Positions 58,401 through 64,000 of a stretch of 64,000 nucleotides of DNA are shown in pieces (within the stretch, counting starts at the first letter, position 1; each line of letters starts with the position of its first letter). The position numbers and the translations under genes were made by a program. The stretch comes from Limnomonas spitsbergensis. Its lineage: Eukaryota; Chlorophyta; Chlorophyceae; Chlamydomonadales. The stretch lies in contig JAYJMM010000041.1 of assembly GCA_037349105.1 (NCBI GenBank), positions 4,396,001 through 4,460,000 of the forward strand, written 5' to 3'. A model generated the notes under the pieces. It was given only the letters and a program-made list of their open reading frames with translations. It searched no databases and was not told where the DNA came from.

Positions 58401-59195
58401 CCCCCTGAGGCTCGGCTCACTGCTGATCTCAAAAACTTCTGATCTGGGTATTGGCGTTGGCGCGGCCCTTGCCTGCTGCTGCCACCTTTGGACCTCTCTG
58501 AGTTCCTCAGGCCGCTGCGCCACTGTTTCAAATCCTTCCCAATCTTGATTCTCCTCGTCCTCAGGCTCAGATCCAGGTTCCTCCTGATCTCCTGTCACGC
58601 CGTTACACCATTCGTCTGCGAAGGTCTTAACAGCCAGGGCCGCTTCGTGCTCCGCCCCTCCCTTGGACACCTGTCCAAGGGCGGCTAACAACGTCGCCCT
58701 GTCCTGGCCTGTATGGGGGATACCCATCATGGCCTTTGTCGCCCACTCCCTCAGGTGATGGGCCTTGAACTCCTCAATTGCTGTGACCTGGTCACTGAAA
58801 TGAGCAAACGTCCTGGAGCAAATCTGCTTCCACAGGTGCGTTGCCCACAGCAAGATTCTTGCCCAGCCAAACGGCTGCGGCTGTTCCTCTATTGCCTCTT
58901 CCACCTTCACCACAGTCCTGGCTCTGGATCTCTCTGGATCTCCTGAGCTTTCCTCCTGTGCCCAAGCTGGGTTGTGGAAGAATCCATACATGCTGTCCTT
59001 CTTGCTGGTGCCTGTCCGGAACCTGCTGTCCGCTTCTGCCTTGGATCGCTGCGCCGGTTTACCCACACTGGGTGGAAACCTGGACAGTGGTGTCCCGTAG
59101 GCCGTGGAACCTGCTCCTCTTCTAAACAGCATTCTGCGCTGTCGCAGCTGCTGCACAGGCCTCATCCCTGCCTTGGATCGCTGCACCCTTTCCTC
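46500..59195 (-). CDS. Giant retroelement polyprotein, ~4230 codons, RT deleted
   Basis: Positions are residues from GTG 59186. 430-530: 20-residue Gln/Gly repeats. 810-915: capsid-like region. ~995: knuckle CYQCGSTAHLARDC. ~1255: retropepsin-like ALMDSACSCHVI. ~1530: CTLCGAKGWHTAEC. ~1935: knuckle CFKCHQPGHYASEC. 2000-3350: unknown. ~3385-3440: Cys-rich cluster. ~3475: knuckle CLICAQISHQTKDC. ~3630-3650: hydrophobic segment. ~3815: methyltransferase-like VVLFEPFGGNACSG, joined directly to the integrase end with DGLSERAVQTLKTGLRKC (the catalytic Glu region) and PYEVLFGQRP, then a basic GDYVYVRY barrel-like part. ~4065-4110: canonical PHD finger (C4HC3, from CEVC to CPRC). RT, RNase H and two integrase Asp residues are gone, yet the frame is unbroken. 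Confidence 0.85.
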   Translation of the reverse strand, partial: EERVQRSKAGMRPVQQLRQRRMLFRRGAGSTAYGTPLSRFPPSVGKPAQRSKAEADSRFRTGTSKKDSMYGFFHNPAWAQEESSGDPERSRARTVVKVEEAIEEQPQPFGWARILLWATHLWKQICSRTFAHFSDQVTAIEEFKAHHLREWATKAMMGIPHTGQDRATLLAALGQVSKGGAEHEAALAVKTFADEWCNGVTGDQEEPGSEPEDEENQDWEGFETVAQRPEELREVQRWQQQARAAPTPIPRSEVFEISSEPSLRGRPRGGEAPRASSPAASERAELTSQSLARMTEQGVGTRRASKQESYALLRIVEGKENICQEVQVDHIEEFLRNRQVGPARRTLQEVEPAGSTRSSGPRRQEAREETRSDSYARDYTGGTQPGRQYQAPPRGQAGSTEQPGGYSQELPREQAGSREQHDRQNREPPRGQADGTDQRNWQGQEPPKGQAGNSESAQQNWQGQEPPRGQAGNSESAQQNWQGQELPRGQAGNSESAQQNWQGQEPPRGQAGNNGSAQQSWQNQGPPRGQAESDKGAQPWRSRPVEQQSRSEAGWPPPAGSRDSAGRAGRRPSGENHAQEEPDNRHSGYQQDRNPSGGGGDGSGSHSGSEDSGSARADRRGPGARRELGEQEMRRLEWEQARNNLQLQQQMISQLVCVAKFAKIPTIQGNLPVLDMSHPGAVAARTYCQACGNWGSHNRLALSDEPPALAVVAGKITGSCQSPSAMAMLVKSLVKLWDSKPACVGPLMLAIRAAPHAGERAAREVDKIRDLWTAPVGEQCQETSLLTLWIRVVQAEVGKPTSEERTAISNLRLGVKTTLDPEVKSEETVEAFAHRVLSTAQLLQISRDAVDHFGRRHSVSHMFHDGLPAATKAKLNEFVVTVPGYLSMTDEDQITVLTQQVVLWEKFALEMGDLGGASLRQVASSGLGQGEAQYNKGRRERTGQWEMRARLDGAVIPAGPVAAQPQRSEGKPRGVSWADQPAAQNNSAGSAMGVPKACYQCGSTAHLARDCRVPRARDERRDERRDERRPAPLATDITTGQARPPPQQYPLPPRPPQGQAAGRPYDRNQGNRPYPRPGPGQGGQAQQAAHVSHLTSPTGQAEPEGWHQTMAEMLSESVALMTQVGLMPKPVEFKQAVHNARPKSFLPEPFREEEPEQSLREPASRKGEKRLVLSRLADDMIDIRLQVFKLNERLSSLSCATLPMGTDQRGEASRGKQENRVVPAAPKLQYFRNDRSNLEQCVGLMVKGKVLVAQKALMDSACSCHVITVNIAEQLVAMGAELVRTDEKIRTTDNAGADLYGILFIYVVYGYGGPNAIMEPTVVRVVKTPPDAYEHLVGNPEFLKYDGVIEAAGRLTLRPREGAQGARGSRDLTLPLELASPVGGYQAAAVAWAGIQCGFAEREGWPAASVEDEHEPLLQHAMAHRAGAAMRASANYGEPHGASLQDSKPQQARGTQRLHREAPKGPATAPPQERRERRQAEEPQSRAEPQAEAAAEMAENIRRAHLAATMPVARKEFLRRNNTPSKENPCTLCGAKGWHTAECCDSRVLDLSRSGLRAEAPKPMRQEVCRGRPDPGTRKADKVVAPEVEVAEQGAAAQGGEADISQGQSGSQDDEGEEDSEREAEPQGALRSRASKELDRLQAQQRFAQKALRDMEVQLYKQSAAFVQYLRSQMARWDDIKSVDSVMTDVQKEYVLRADQLPGLYQAIGDLQAGRPQNRVQVDPELAASIQEAFVPASPWDSDPEGEVEPPSTVVPVEAKQRSPGLNNPGDANRAQMASPDARRERRGTEAAAEAEDKAPRERSRSAQRGQVREHQAVAPTPEVKSQLTGHNPGDNSPADVQAKGRWRRSPSEGDSDRRIHARQESPGPDQRGSMPRGRSLERGSGSLARSLKKGDQEQDRRRAVDRSPPGRATAGQGRIAKPAHLGPRDGGVCFKCHQPGHYASECPDWRPVMAASSGRMDRPRVPAGPERGVKADGPGYSLEGPEDRLRRAYEAEQRTSFDEWKAQKAAASQSRLPGPPGRQGAVMQEAPRWEGLARHTCLVSIHGGVVQTAGTAQVQSNQVAEVPGDTQWVLEGQVPLQKHHWKVVIESLAMNHYGTMPAGSARSIHHAGWVLRDLQSRGCPAPCEDWPNMLQRFLIKEQSDHYAMNAANRGAQAEMHQYNDEEGEASPSEDGSASSDRGSDSREDTPMPDQGSVLPCPGTPEVPLHIGSAANEAAARAQGSVSRTGRHQEAQEAAARSSGGAEPVRNHCCTTSRYNPGGWGEAASNPPSRGVSDRRSAGRDEDTAYDQDGEDHRNQTSDREHVQPRPLPPGQPEGRGFVQWYRLGDELPGSAATEAMLTVPEDAQDGICRIQNHRLLPSREVVCVNRQAAMQAVARLVFPWDAVTAVLLIVALKGYIKPSTVMAELMQREWRHPVWLQCVDRAVRLVCQEGTTAVSAADMARWEVPDSVRTDGVWQGAQLGFMSAPWAQHCAHSLLGHPSLRECAFYVPVQAVAAGTYGRSSEAAEGTYDDAGLCHGGKPRRIEDIIEAAILIPRVVAGQAVPWGLAPGDARAAIPVQRAVSYYYEEVQEEEIPVSEAWIHMHASRNDMPVFFFARSEGNVAIVRCANVEEAEFHAHEYARGADPAVWAIMMMVLQRTMLPGQMSAAMQEVWSVGAQWAPAEFECPTWPYGARPASDSGSMWEGEFELARSPFALERLEDCVQQWVRKERKAWQEDRASSVTPHWQANAVTVQLWKQAHPAGVRTLHPLFRGVGSGTYEEELMELRDQPALGQWRIGRWGARRWDPNPDSSEGSQESSEQPGPFVPFQAAFVTTLGATASEWEWLETIDQELAAPSAETRDRAESRTPSGSCGGTSVPRDNSERRLVAGHPANRNQGFCEGEDPGQWGTSLPGGESEDPLEGLPPLVADSESDEEYGASSPQLPVGVISIGWPVARSADMPGESASAYPGPECPEQSFEESMEQLQQQWMSNGRWERAAIEETRRNREWEVELGERLPALRKNRRRAAVLPMAAPLVTAEGRLDSNRSRYRQMNEPVQPVARDPWGDPALYSIQRWKSALGTCLERLDQQRREEMGLYEKGQELVNSSAAVAWSSMWFKIRALPGQSPDPRMRQYNRALEDLERELGVSMIALIDEVSPAVNAHWRTCLEEWSDGDSSAGEGLDDARAQADSQLEGRLRVARHILQYQLRKAEGTAVEPEEDDTGTIAIHLSMMTGLLEGAGLLEVGLQAAIRQLQTGLARRLRQLRGAAKWVSGRGPEQAALVYADDIYLNLRVVKRQLAEWVSTREGQGVLWRPSNTPGLMCIQGAETDSASSGDEQGDRDAQAAAGGMGRVGPASSQAPVRHPPRPESQGRGAARGACSLTSGITVSREPPGRIVAGMPQRCMGCMISLEEGTGRKCCTCGGTACGACAGTRSIGGTRRGVWACHKCSDLAHPAGGRGSATREPGLRSSRHGHDYHACPDPGERAGRCLICAQISHQTKDCPEGDAPLEAIRSGQLPAGRADRFKQGQQAKRCRGFQSEARPVGADAAWTETAELQGKKSKKAMRRARNAQGKAADRDRGSRPGRDCPCQPGRINRVELEITWATEQLRPGLHAEPLLAQPAGQQPPAGRQPPACRGLLTCTAFKGMLTGAFQLLLVWLLLSACIPGARATGQGVRGGGFTASQGAFVSSQEAAAKLTSGWLRPPAVISLGDASGAGGAYSQQEDWQRNSSTEGEAPAAVDDPQAAEMIDMFQPGGVVEPPSEYVKTEEGWLLGKHPDFTEEQQASLEQSLRDRQGAIAYSMEDLPGYCGTHGVDTACLPVQAVRAMEKEGVVLFEPFGGNACSGSGEVAATYRQCLGESAAADWADAAQEPDGLSERAVQTLKTGLRKCCQEGSSDESWDKMVPWVALGFRCSPQQATRMAPYEVLFGQRPTFPSRVGADLWSTAKVATAEEAADLLLARVARIKEALPVAGEHLKIAQHRDKLRYARIRGGGYVPQIRRFAEGDYVYVRYSSERRSLDPKARPEILRVKKLGETGTLVLEGADGLTVTENAVNCSPCHLPNLRGVVDFSGARPNNSLSCEVCQLPDRGDVMLLCDVCNTGWHMDCLVPALDEVPEGDWLCPRCQPDDKVAGPAEIAGPAAEPERSAAVQGRPSPAARAAAKAAPDADIMDRPEVEVMATNPATRQMERGIARPMANGLYDISYTTGRGEANVTPRAVARRAKVAKEAAKEEEESALEGCTDT
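46855..46995 (-). other. PHD finger at the polyprotein C-terminus
   Basis: Spacing C-x2-C-x11-C-x2-C-x4-H-x2-C-x14-C-x2-C, with LLCDVC, GWHMDC and EGDWLCPRC, typical of PHD fingers that read histone H3 tails. Placed after the integrase, it could steer integration to marked chromatin, as chromodomains do in other Gypsy elements. That role is inferred. Confidence 0.85.
55100..55450 (-). other. Retropepsin-like protease region (copy 2 only)
   Basis: Encodes KALMDSACSCHVITVNIAEQ (about 55378-55440). This fits the D-S/T-G/A active-site loop of retroviral-type aspartic proteases, here D-S-A, followed by a beta-rich ILFIYVVYGYGG segment. The whole region lies within the 651 bp deleted in copy 1. 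The assignment rests on the motif and its place between gag and pol. Confidence 0.55.
57595..57900. repeat. 60-bp repeat within gag (copy 2)
   Basis: Exact 60-bp period (units starting near 57661, 57721, 57781, 57841). On the minus strand each encodes a 20-residue unit of the type NWQGQEPPRGQAGNSESAQQ. More diverged units extend to about 58040. Copy 1 has lost this region. Confidence 0.85.
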
Positions 59196-59942
59196 CTAGG
59201 CTGGATCTGACATCTCCTCCTCGGATATCAGGTCAGCCCAAGGCTTTCCCACCGGCACCGCTGAATTTTTAAATGCTGCCAGCGGCTCTGCACTGTCCTG
59301 CCAAATCTGCCTGGTCACCGCTGGCTGGGCACCTGCCCCCTTGCGCTTGATCACTGCAGGCACTTGCCTGTTTCCCATTTCCTTTCCACCTAGCTGTAAT
59401 TTGTCATGGCCTGCTAGCCCCTCTGGGTCTGCAGCGCTCTCTGAACTGTGTTCCGGCTGGCAGGGCCCTACCAATACTCGCTGCGCAACCCTCGTCCCCT
59501 TGGACGGAATCTGCTGCGGAGCGGCATCTGGTTCGCTGTCACGTCGCATGCCGCTGCTCTGGGACACCTCAGTCACCTGATCCAAGATCAGATCCGGGGT
59601 TCCCGCCTGCGTCGGACCCTGCTCAGATTCCAGGCTGCCCCTGAAATCAGCAGGCAGTGGGCCTCCTCGCCCAATGCCTGTCCTTATCACACACACAGCG
59701 CCACCGTCCAGCATTCCTGCCGCTCCGGGCAGGAAGTGGTCAGGTCCTGTCACCTTGCAGGCCCGTGCGGCCGGATCCACTGGCCTTGCCAGTTTCTCCG
59801 CCATCCGCAGGGCTTCCTCTGCAATCAGTGAATCAGCCACCTCTATCAGGTCTGCACCTGGCTCCAGCCCCCGTACTCGCCCGCTGCGGCGCTGGACGTC
59901 GGGGTGCTGGTGCCTATCAGGATGCAGGTTAATCTCTGCCAT
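59196..59942 (-). CDS. Retroelement ORF1, Gag N-terminal, ends in UAG
   Basis: 248 codons from ATG at 59942 (MAEINLHPDRHQHPDVQRR) to TAG at 59198-59196. It contains an Ala/Glu/Leu helix-rich part (VADSLIAEEALRMAEKLARP) and ends VGKPWADLISEEEMSDPA. After the TAG (context GCC-TAG-GAG) the very same frame stays open for over 4200 codons. This is either a single nonsense change at the start of the polyprotein or a stop-codon readthrough site of the kind known from some retroviral gag-pol genes. No domain is recognisable. Copy 1 lacks this region, so the TAG cannot be compared. Confidence 0.6.
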   Translation of the reverse strand: MAEINLHPDRHQHPDVQRRSGRVRGLEPGADLIEVADSLIAEEALRMAEKLARPVDPAARACKVTGPDHFLPGAAGMLDGGAVCVIRTGIGRGGPLPADFRGSLESEQGPTQAGTPDLILDQVTEVSQSSGMRRDSEPDAAPQQIPSKGTRVAQRVLVGPCQPEHSSESAADPEGLAGHDKLQLGGKEMGNRQVPAVIKRKGAGAQPAVTRQIWQDSAEPLAAFKNSAVPVGKPWADLISEEEMSDPA

Positions 59943-60289
59943 TCCTACAGGCAATTTATACGATCCACACGATCCTGCAATGTGCTGGCAACACCAAAAC
60001 AGGATCTGCTAACGCTCAGGCTTCTGCCTCTTGCACCTACTACAGCCTGGTGAGGACTTGCCAGTCAGGTCAAGTTGACAGGTACAGCAAAAAACAGGAC
60101 AGATCTCTGCCTTCCTGCTTTTTCTTGCTAATAATCAGAATCGGGCGGAATCCTCCGTCGCCTTCAGCACTTCCCACCTCTTTCTGGCTGGGTGGCTTCT
60201 AGAAGTCGCACGCCCTGCGTGGATGGGGCTTCTTGCTTGGTACCCGCTCTGCTCTGCGGTCCTGCGGGGATGCTTTGGCCCACCAAGAA
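59943..60289 (-). other. Leader between LTR and ORF1 (copy 2)
   Basis: Untranslated leader. A tRNA primer site is expected near its start but no standard sequence is evident. Confidence 0.4.
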
Positions 60290-61273
60290 AATTTTAACCT
60301 TGGATCTTCTATCCACAAGTTAACTTCTGTCAATGATGACAGATTGGATCCACCTGATCACAATCTTCAATCACACAGGTACAAATTGCTGGGTGTATAA
60401 ATCACAGCCAATTCTTCAAGCCTCTCCTGGACCCAGCACTGTGTTGCCACACACAGTGATTCACAGGGCTTAACTTGGCAATCTCGCTCTGGAGATTACC
60501 TCAGCCAAATTGCAGTTCAAGCGCCAAATTCCAGGCTGTTTGCTGACAAGCAAAATTCAAATTTTTCGCAGCACAAACACCTTCTGCAGGAACTGGCAAA
60601 TCAGGCTGATCAGGCTCAATCTACTTCGTCCCTTTCAAAAGGACACGCGTTGTGCGCTTCAGGTCCGTGGCGGACTTCTCCCTCACGACCGTGATGGGCG
60701 CCTACGGGCAGACTTCGTGACTACTCACTGGCTGCGGGTGCTCAACGAGTTAAGCCGCTAGATTTGTATTTGGATGTCAGGCAATAGCAAGGGTTGGCGC
60801 AGGCCTTCAGGCTGTCTGGTCGCGAACCAGCTGGGCAATCAGGTGCACTTACCGCGTCGCACGCGGTGAGGGTACGGGACCGTAGACTGCGAACTGCTTG
60901 TTCGGCAGGGATCTCGTTCCTCAACTGAGGTCTTGTTCTCTTGCTATCTCAGCGGAAGCTGAGGTAGTCTTGACTTGTTGTAGGTACTGACTTAAGGTAC
61001 AACTCGGGTCTCACGCACTGGGTGACGGCCGGGGCTTGTTACAGAAGAGGTCTGTCCTTTTGAAATGGACGAAGTAACTAATTTAGGCAATTGCCGGGAT
61101 ACAGGGACCCGGCAGGCCCAATTCAAAGTACGGGACAGCTAAACCCCTGGCGTAAGCGGGTTTCTAGGTTCCTATTCAAATAAGGAGGATCCGCAGGGAA
61201 GCTGCGAAGCCTCCGAGGTCGCAAACTGCGGCCTAAACGGTTTTGGCACGTATACCGTAATATACCGTGACAC
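60290..61273 (-). mobile_element. 5' LTR region of copy 2
   Basis: The outer edge is firm: TGTCAC at 61272, shared with copy 1. The inner edge near 60290 is inferred by aligning with the plus-strand relative at 32116-33119 (shared TTGACAGAAGT.AACTTG at about 60300-60335). It includes paired words such as CCTTTCAAAAGGAC (about 60631) and GTCCTTTTGAAATGGAC (about 61053). The primer-binding site could not be fixed. Confidence 0.6.
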
Positions 61274-61349
61274 ACTGTTGAAATCCGCGATCTTCAATTC
61301 ATTATTGTCTAGGGGGGTGAAAACGGTGCATATTCCCATTAAGCTATGC

Positions 61350-61584
61350 CAAACGCTAGGCCGCGTGGAGCTGGTAAAGAATGGCTTTACTCATGTCAAG
61401 CTACCATGCACATGACCATGCACATGACCATGGTGCATCTATGCCACCCTCAGACTATGTGGGGAAGTAGGAACATGGAACCCAATGATCAAAACTGGGG
61501 GAGGGAGAAGATCGTGTGGCGGGTTTGATCTCTCAACTTTGGGGTTTGGTTACCACCAGCTTTGTACCACTAGACTATTTCCCC
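61350..61584 (-). mobile_element. tRNA-derived SINE, diverged copy
   Basis: On the minus strand it begins GGGGAAATAGTCTAGTGGTA at 61584. Box A-like TAGTCTAGTGG (61577-61567) and box B-like GATCAAACC (61530-61522) are kept. The body matches 37531-37790 through ATCGTGTGGCGGG and the distal AACGCT.GGCC.CGTGG.GCTGGT. It carries a small internal duplication of ATGACCATGCAC near 61400-61430. Confidence 0.65.
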
Positions 61585-61884
61585 CTGGGGGGTGACTGAA
61601 GGCTAATAAATAATGCCTACGGCACTTCACAATAGTTACCACAACTACACGTTCAATTTCTGACCACTTCACATCGATCGGGCACTGTTCTAGTACGAGT
61701 TATGGGAGACCTGACTGCATCCCTATCATCATTCTTATCATCATCATCAGCAGCAGAAGCAGTTGCAACAGCGCAGATAACATATAGGCACACATTCGGC
61801 ATTATCGCAGTAAACCCTGAACCACGCAAGATTAAGTACGCGGCCTCACATTCCGGTGTCTGGCTCCGGGGTAGTGTTTGCAGA

Positions 61885-62029
61885 AACACCCACCCCGGAA
61901 ATCTCCCGAAAACCAGAAGACCGTCGTACCCGCTTTTTTCCCAGGTCCAATCAGAAATGTGATGTGAGACCTGGGAAGAATCGCGTACGACGGTCTTATG
62001 GTCTTCGGGAAAGTTCCCAGGTGGGTGTT
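61885..62029. mobile_element. Foldback element, 62-65-bp imperfect arms
   Basis: The left arm (61885-61947, AACACCCACCCCGG...CCCAGGTC) and right arm (61968-62029, GACCTGGGAAG...GGTGGGTGTT) are reverse complements apart from a few mismatches and one-base gaps, with a 20-nt loop. A central GACCGTCGTAC block is exact. It could be a foldback MITE or the precursor of a small RNA. No target duplication was identified. Confidence 0.65.
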
Positions 62030-63401
62030 CTTTCCGGAGAGGGTGGAAGAACTTTCAGAGGAACTTTCGATAGCTTTCGTATTTCCCCCCCACACTTGTA
62101 TCCTCCACCAATCAGATTCGGGCTGTTAGTACGACGCCTAACGATTCTGTGGAATATTCCGGTAATGGTAGGATGATCGCTCCGTTCCAGCTCCGATCGT
62201 ATGGAAGTCAGCGTAATCTTCACAGTGAAAATATAAGGAACTCATAGCGTACAACAAGGCATAAGTGGCGTATTTAAAGAGCGGCAACATTGGTCCCCAT
62301 CCATTGCTCGTTGTGAACATCGAAAGTGAGCAATCTTCTTCGTACCGCGAACACGCTACCCAGCAGCCAGTCTTTTACAGTGAGTTATCCCATTATGTTT
62401 AGTATTTATCCATTGGACCTGGCCAGTGAGCAGTATTAGTAGGCTGCCCTCCAACTGAATGCATCATCATATTAGCGCCTTTTCATTGTGACATGTATGT
62501 ATGCCTGGCTGAGGATGCTTGCTGCGTGAGCGTTGGCTTGCCGGCGGGCGTGATGGCATTTTATTATGGCAGTCCTCGCGCGCGCAATGCATGTTGCAAT
62601 AGGGCGCTGTAGGCACCCACCCCCCCGCATGCAACGCACCACCCCTAAGATGAGCGACTACGGTCCATCGGGTCTACCTTAGTTGAATGGGCCTTCAGAC
62701 TGAATCCCCAGGCCGCGGCCGCTAGTATGAGACTCACGGATTTCCCATGGAGACAGTATTATCTACCACCACCAAACCATAACTGACTCACGTCTCCTTG
62801 ATAAAAACGTGTCAGCCATTCTACTACCCAGGCATACATAGTTGCCACTAATGCCACTTACTACACTTACCAGATTTTCGGCCTCTCAGGCATATCTTAT
62901 GCCTGTCGCTTCGATGCTTGTACACGGTATGATGATGACAGGTTTGCTTCCGACCATGCCATGCATACTGGTAAGAGAAATGCACTGGCTAGGTGGACTC
63001 GTTAGCGAAACCAAAACCCCTTCCAAATGAGGCAAAACCCATATACCATAGTTAAGTACGTTTGCCAGATTTCTGGCTGACAGCCGAGAAACATTTCCAT
63101 TTCTCTACGTCGTAAGTCATGCATACAGAACTGAGTGTCTGAAACTGCTTGTTTTTAGACACTAAACAAACATGATACCCAAAATTCCTCTGTGTGAATG
63201 CTGATGTACCAGCCTGGAGAAAAGCTGACTGACTGGCTGTCCTAAATGATAGCACATATATACCCAGTTTTATCTACAAACCCATTTCATGTTCTGCCCC
63301 TTATTTGTCTTTCTCACTTTGCCTCGCGAAGGTGAAACAAGGCAGAGGGTGCCTGAGAGCAAAGCCCAAGAACGCAACGCACAAGTCTTGACTGTACTGT
63401 G
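62030..63401. other. Intergenic upstream of the wall-protein gene
   Basis: No supported gene. A TATATA box (63257-63262, in CACATATATACCC) lies about 140 bp upstream of the ATG at 63402 and is the best promoter candidate for that gene. Confidence 0.4.
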
Positions 63402-64000
63402 ATGATTGGTTTTGAGCTGCTCGTCGTGCTTGCCTGCGTAATGGCGAGTGCAATGGCACAGTCGCCGCCCCCATCCCCATCCTCATCCAACACATCCTAC
63501 ATTTCCCCGAAAACCCCACCATCCTACCAACCTCAAAGCCCTTCACCCCCACCCCCAAGCCCTTCACCACCCCCCCCAAGCCCTTCATTACCAGACCCAA
63601 GCCCTTCACCGCCAGACCCTTCACCACCACCCCCAAGCCCTTTACCATCAGACCCTTCTCCACCACCCCCAAGCCCTTCACCACCAGACCCTTCTCCACC
63701 ACCCCCAAGCCCTTCTCCACCACCCCCAAGCCCTTCACCACCGAGCCCTTCACCCCCACCCCCAAACCCTTCCCCACCCCCCCCAAGCCCTTCACCACCA
63801 CCCCCACCCCCACCCACCCCCACCCCCACCCCCCAACCCCCCCAACCCCCCACCCCCCCACACCCCCGCCCCCCCCCACACCCCCACCCCTCCACCCCCC
63901 CACCCCCTCTCCCTCCCCACCCCCCCACCCCCCCACCCACCCCCACCCCCACCACCACCCCCACCACCCCCAATCCCTATACCACCACCCCCACCCCCAA
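63402..64000 (+). CDS. Secreted Ser/Pro-rich (hydroxyproline-rich glycoprotein-like) protein, partial
   Basis: ATG at 63402 opens a frame with no stop through the window end (199 codons and continuing). Residues 1-19 (MIGFELLVVLACVMASAMA) form a textbook signal peptide with AMA|Q cleavage. The mature part starts QSPPPSPSSSNTSYISPKTP and becomes SPSPPPPSPSPPDP-type repeats, then Pro/Thr-rich tracts (PTPTPTPQPPQPP). Such (S)P-n repeats after a signal peptide define algal hydroxyproline-rich glycoproteins, including pherophorin rods. Any C-terminal globular domain lies outside the window. The very C-rich end (63780-64000) may contain assembly errors that shift the frame. The minus-strand Gly-rich ORFs here are shadows. 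Confidence 0.8.
   Translation, partial: MIGFELLVVLACVMASAMAQSPPPSPSSSNTSYISPKTPPSYQPQSPSPPPPSPSPPPPSPSLPDPSPSPPDPSPPPPSPLPSDPSPPPPSPSPPDPSPPPPSPSPPPPSPSPPSPSPPPPNPSPPPPSPSPPPPPPPTPTPTPQPPQPPTPPHPRPPPHPHPSTPPPPLPPHPPTPPPTPTPTTTPTTPNPYTTTPTP

Larger units (their letters stand above)
46500..61272 (-). mobile_element. Giant Ty3/Gypsy-type retroelement, copy 2 (RT-less, ORF intact)
   Basis: Minus-strand element. 5' LTR edge TGTCAC at 61272, leader, ORF1 (59942-59196), then a 12.7-kb frame to 46500. It keeps gag, protease, several zinc knuckles, a methyltransferase-like motif start, the integrase C-terminal part and a PHD finger, but RT, RNase H and the integrase N-terminal two thirds are missing. 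No 3' LTR matching the 61272 edge was found downstream of 46500, so the 3' end is truncated or replaced. The LTR edge is identical to copy 1 over 192 bp. It would depend on enzymes supplied by an intact relative. Confidence 0.85.

Noticed and set aside
46333..59210. Long plus-strand ORFs such as 46333-47217 and 57380-58336
   Set aside because: Antisense to the PHD/integrase and gag repeat regions of copy 2. No motif or independent support.
63301..63973. Gly-rich minus-strand proteins (211 and 146 aa)
   Set aside because: They are the complement of the C-rich Ser/Pro repeat. The plus strand has a signal peptide and the expected codon pattern, so it is preferred.

Overview
The window looks like nuclear DNA of a green alga. 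It has GT-AG introns, a secreted Ser/Pro-rich wall-type protein at the right edge, an ankyrin-AAA+ disaggregase gene of the mitochondrial CLPB/Skd3 kind, very large Ty3/Gypsy-type retroelements with algal-style extra domains, and many minisatellites. The species cannot be told from the sequence. Most of the window is mobile or repetitive DNA with a few host genes between.

Layout. 1-1540: two coding-looking minisatellites (75 bp and 31 bp). 2068-5840: fragments of unrecognised genes, a perfect hairpin and a truncated hAT-type MITE end. 5840-16849: retroelement copy 1 (minus strand), keeping reverse transcriptase and RNase H but broken by frameshifts and deletions. 17272-17432: a complete 161-bp hAT-type MITE with an 8-bp target duplication. 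18240-22640: tandem repeats of 30, ~170, 19, ~160 and 41 bp. 23530-25867: a multi-exon plus-strand gene of unknown function with one likely frameshift. 26447-30121: a minus-strand ankyrin-AAA+ (CLPB/Skd3-like) gene. One of its introns holds repeats that carry extra in-frame 3' splice sites. 32116-33448: a short LTR-element derivative on the plus strand. 35434-36258: a gag-like pseudogene whose 5' part is included in a 2.46-kb tandem array (35966-41873, 2.4 units). That array also carries a tRNA-derived SINE. 42926-44340: a candidate gene of very short exons with duplicated exon/intron blocks. 46500-61272: retroelement copy 2 (minus strand), with an almost unbroken reading frame of about 4480 codons. 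61350-62029: a second SINE and a foldback element. 63402-64000: the start of a secreted hydroxyproline-rich-type protein that runs off the window.

The main find is the giant retroelement. The two copies are complementary. Copy 1 has RT-RNase H and the start of a C5-DNA-methyltransferase-like motif I, but lacks the protease, integrase and PHD finger. Copy 2 has gag, protease, the integrase C-terminal part and a PHD finger, but has lost RT and RNase H by what looks like an in-frame deletion. Its ORF stays open for 12.7 kb, preceded in the same frame by a 248-codon ORF that ends in one UAG. Their LTR ends are identical over 192 bp, so both copies, or their deletions, are recent. Host genes were called from splice-site logic and motif recognition only. 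No database search was possible.
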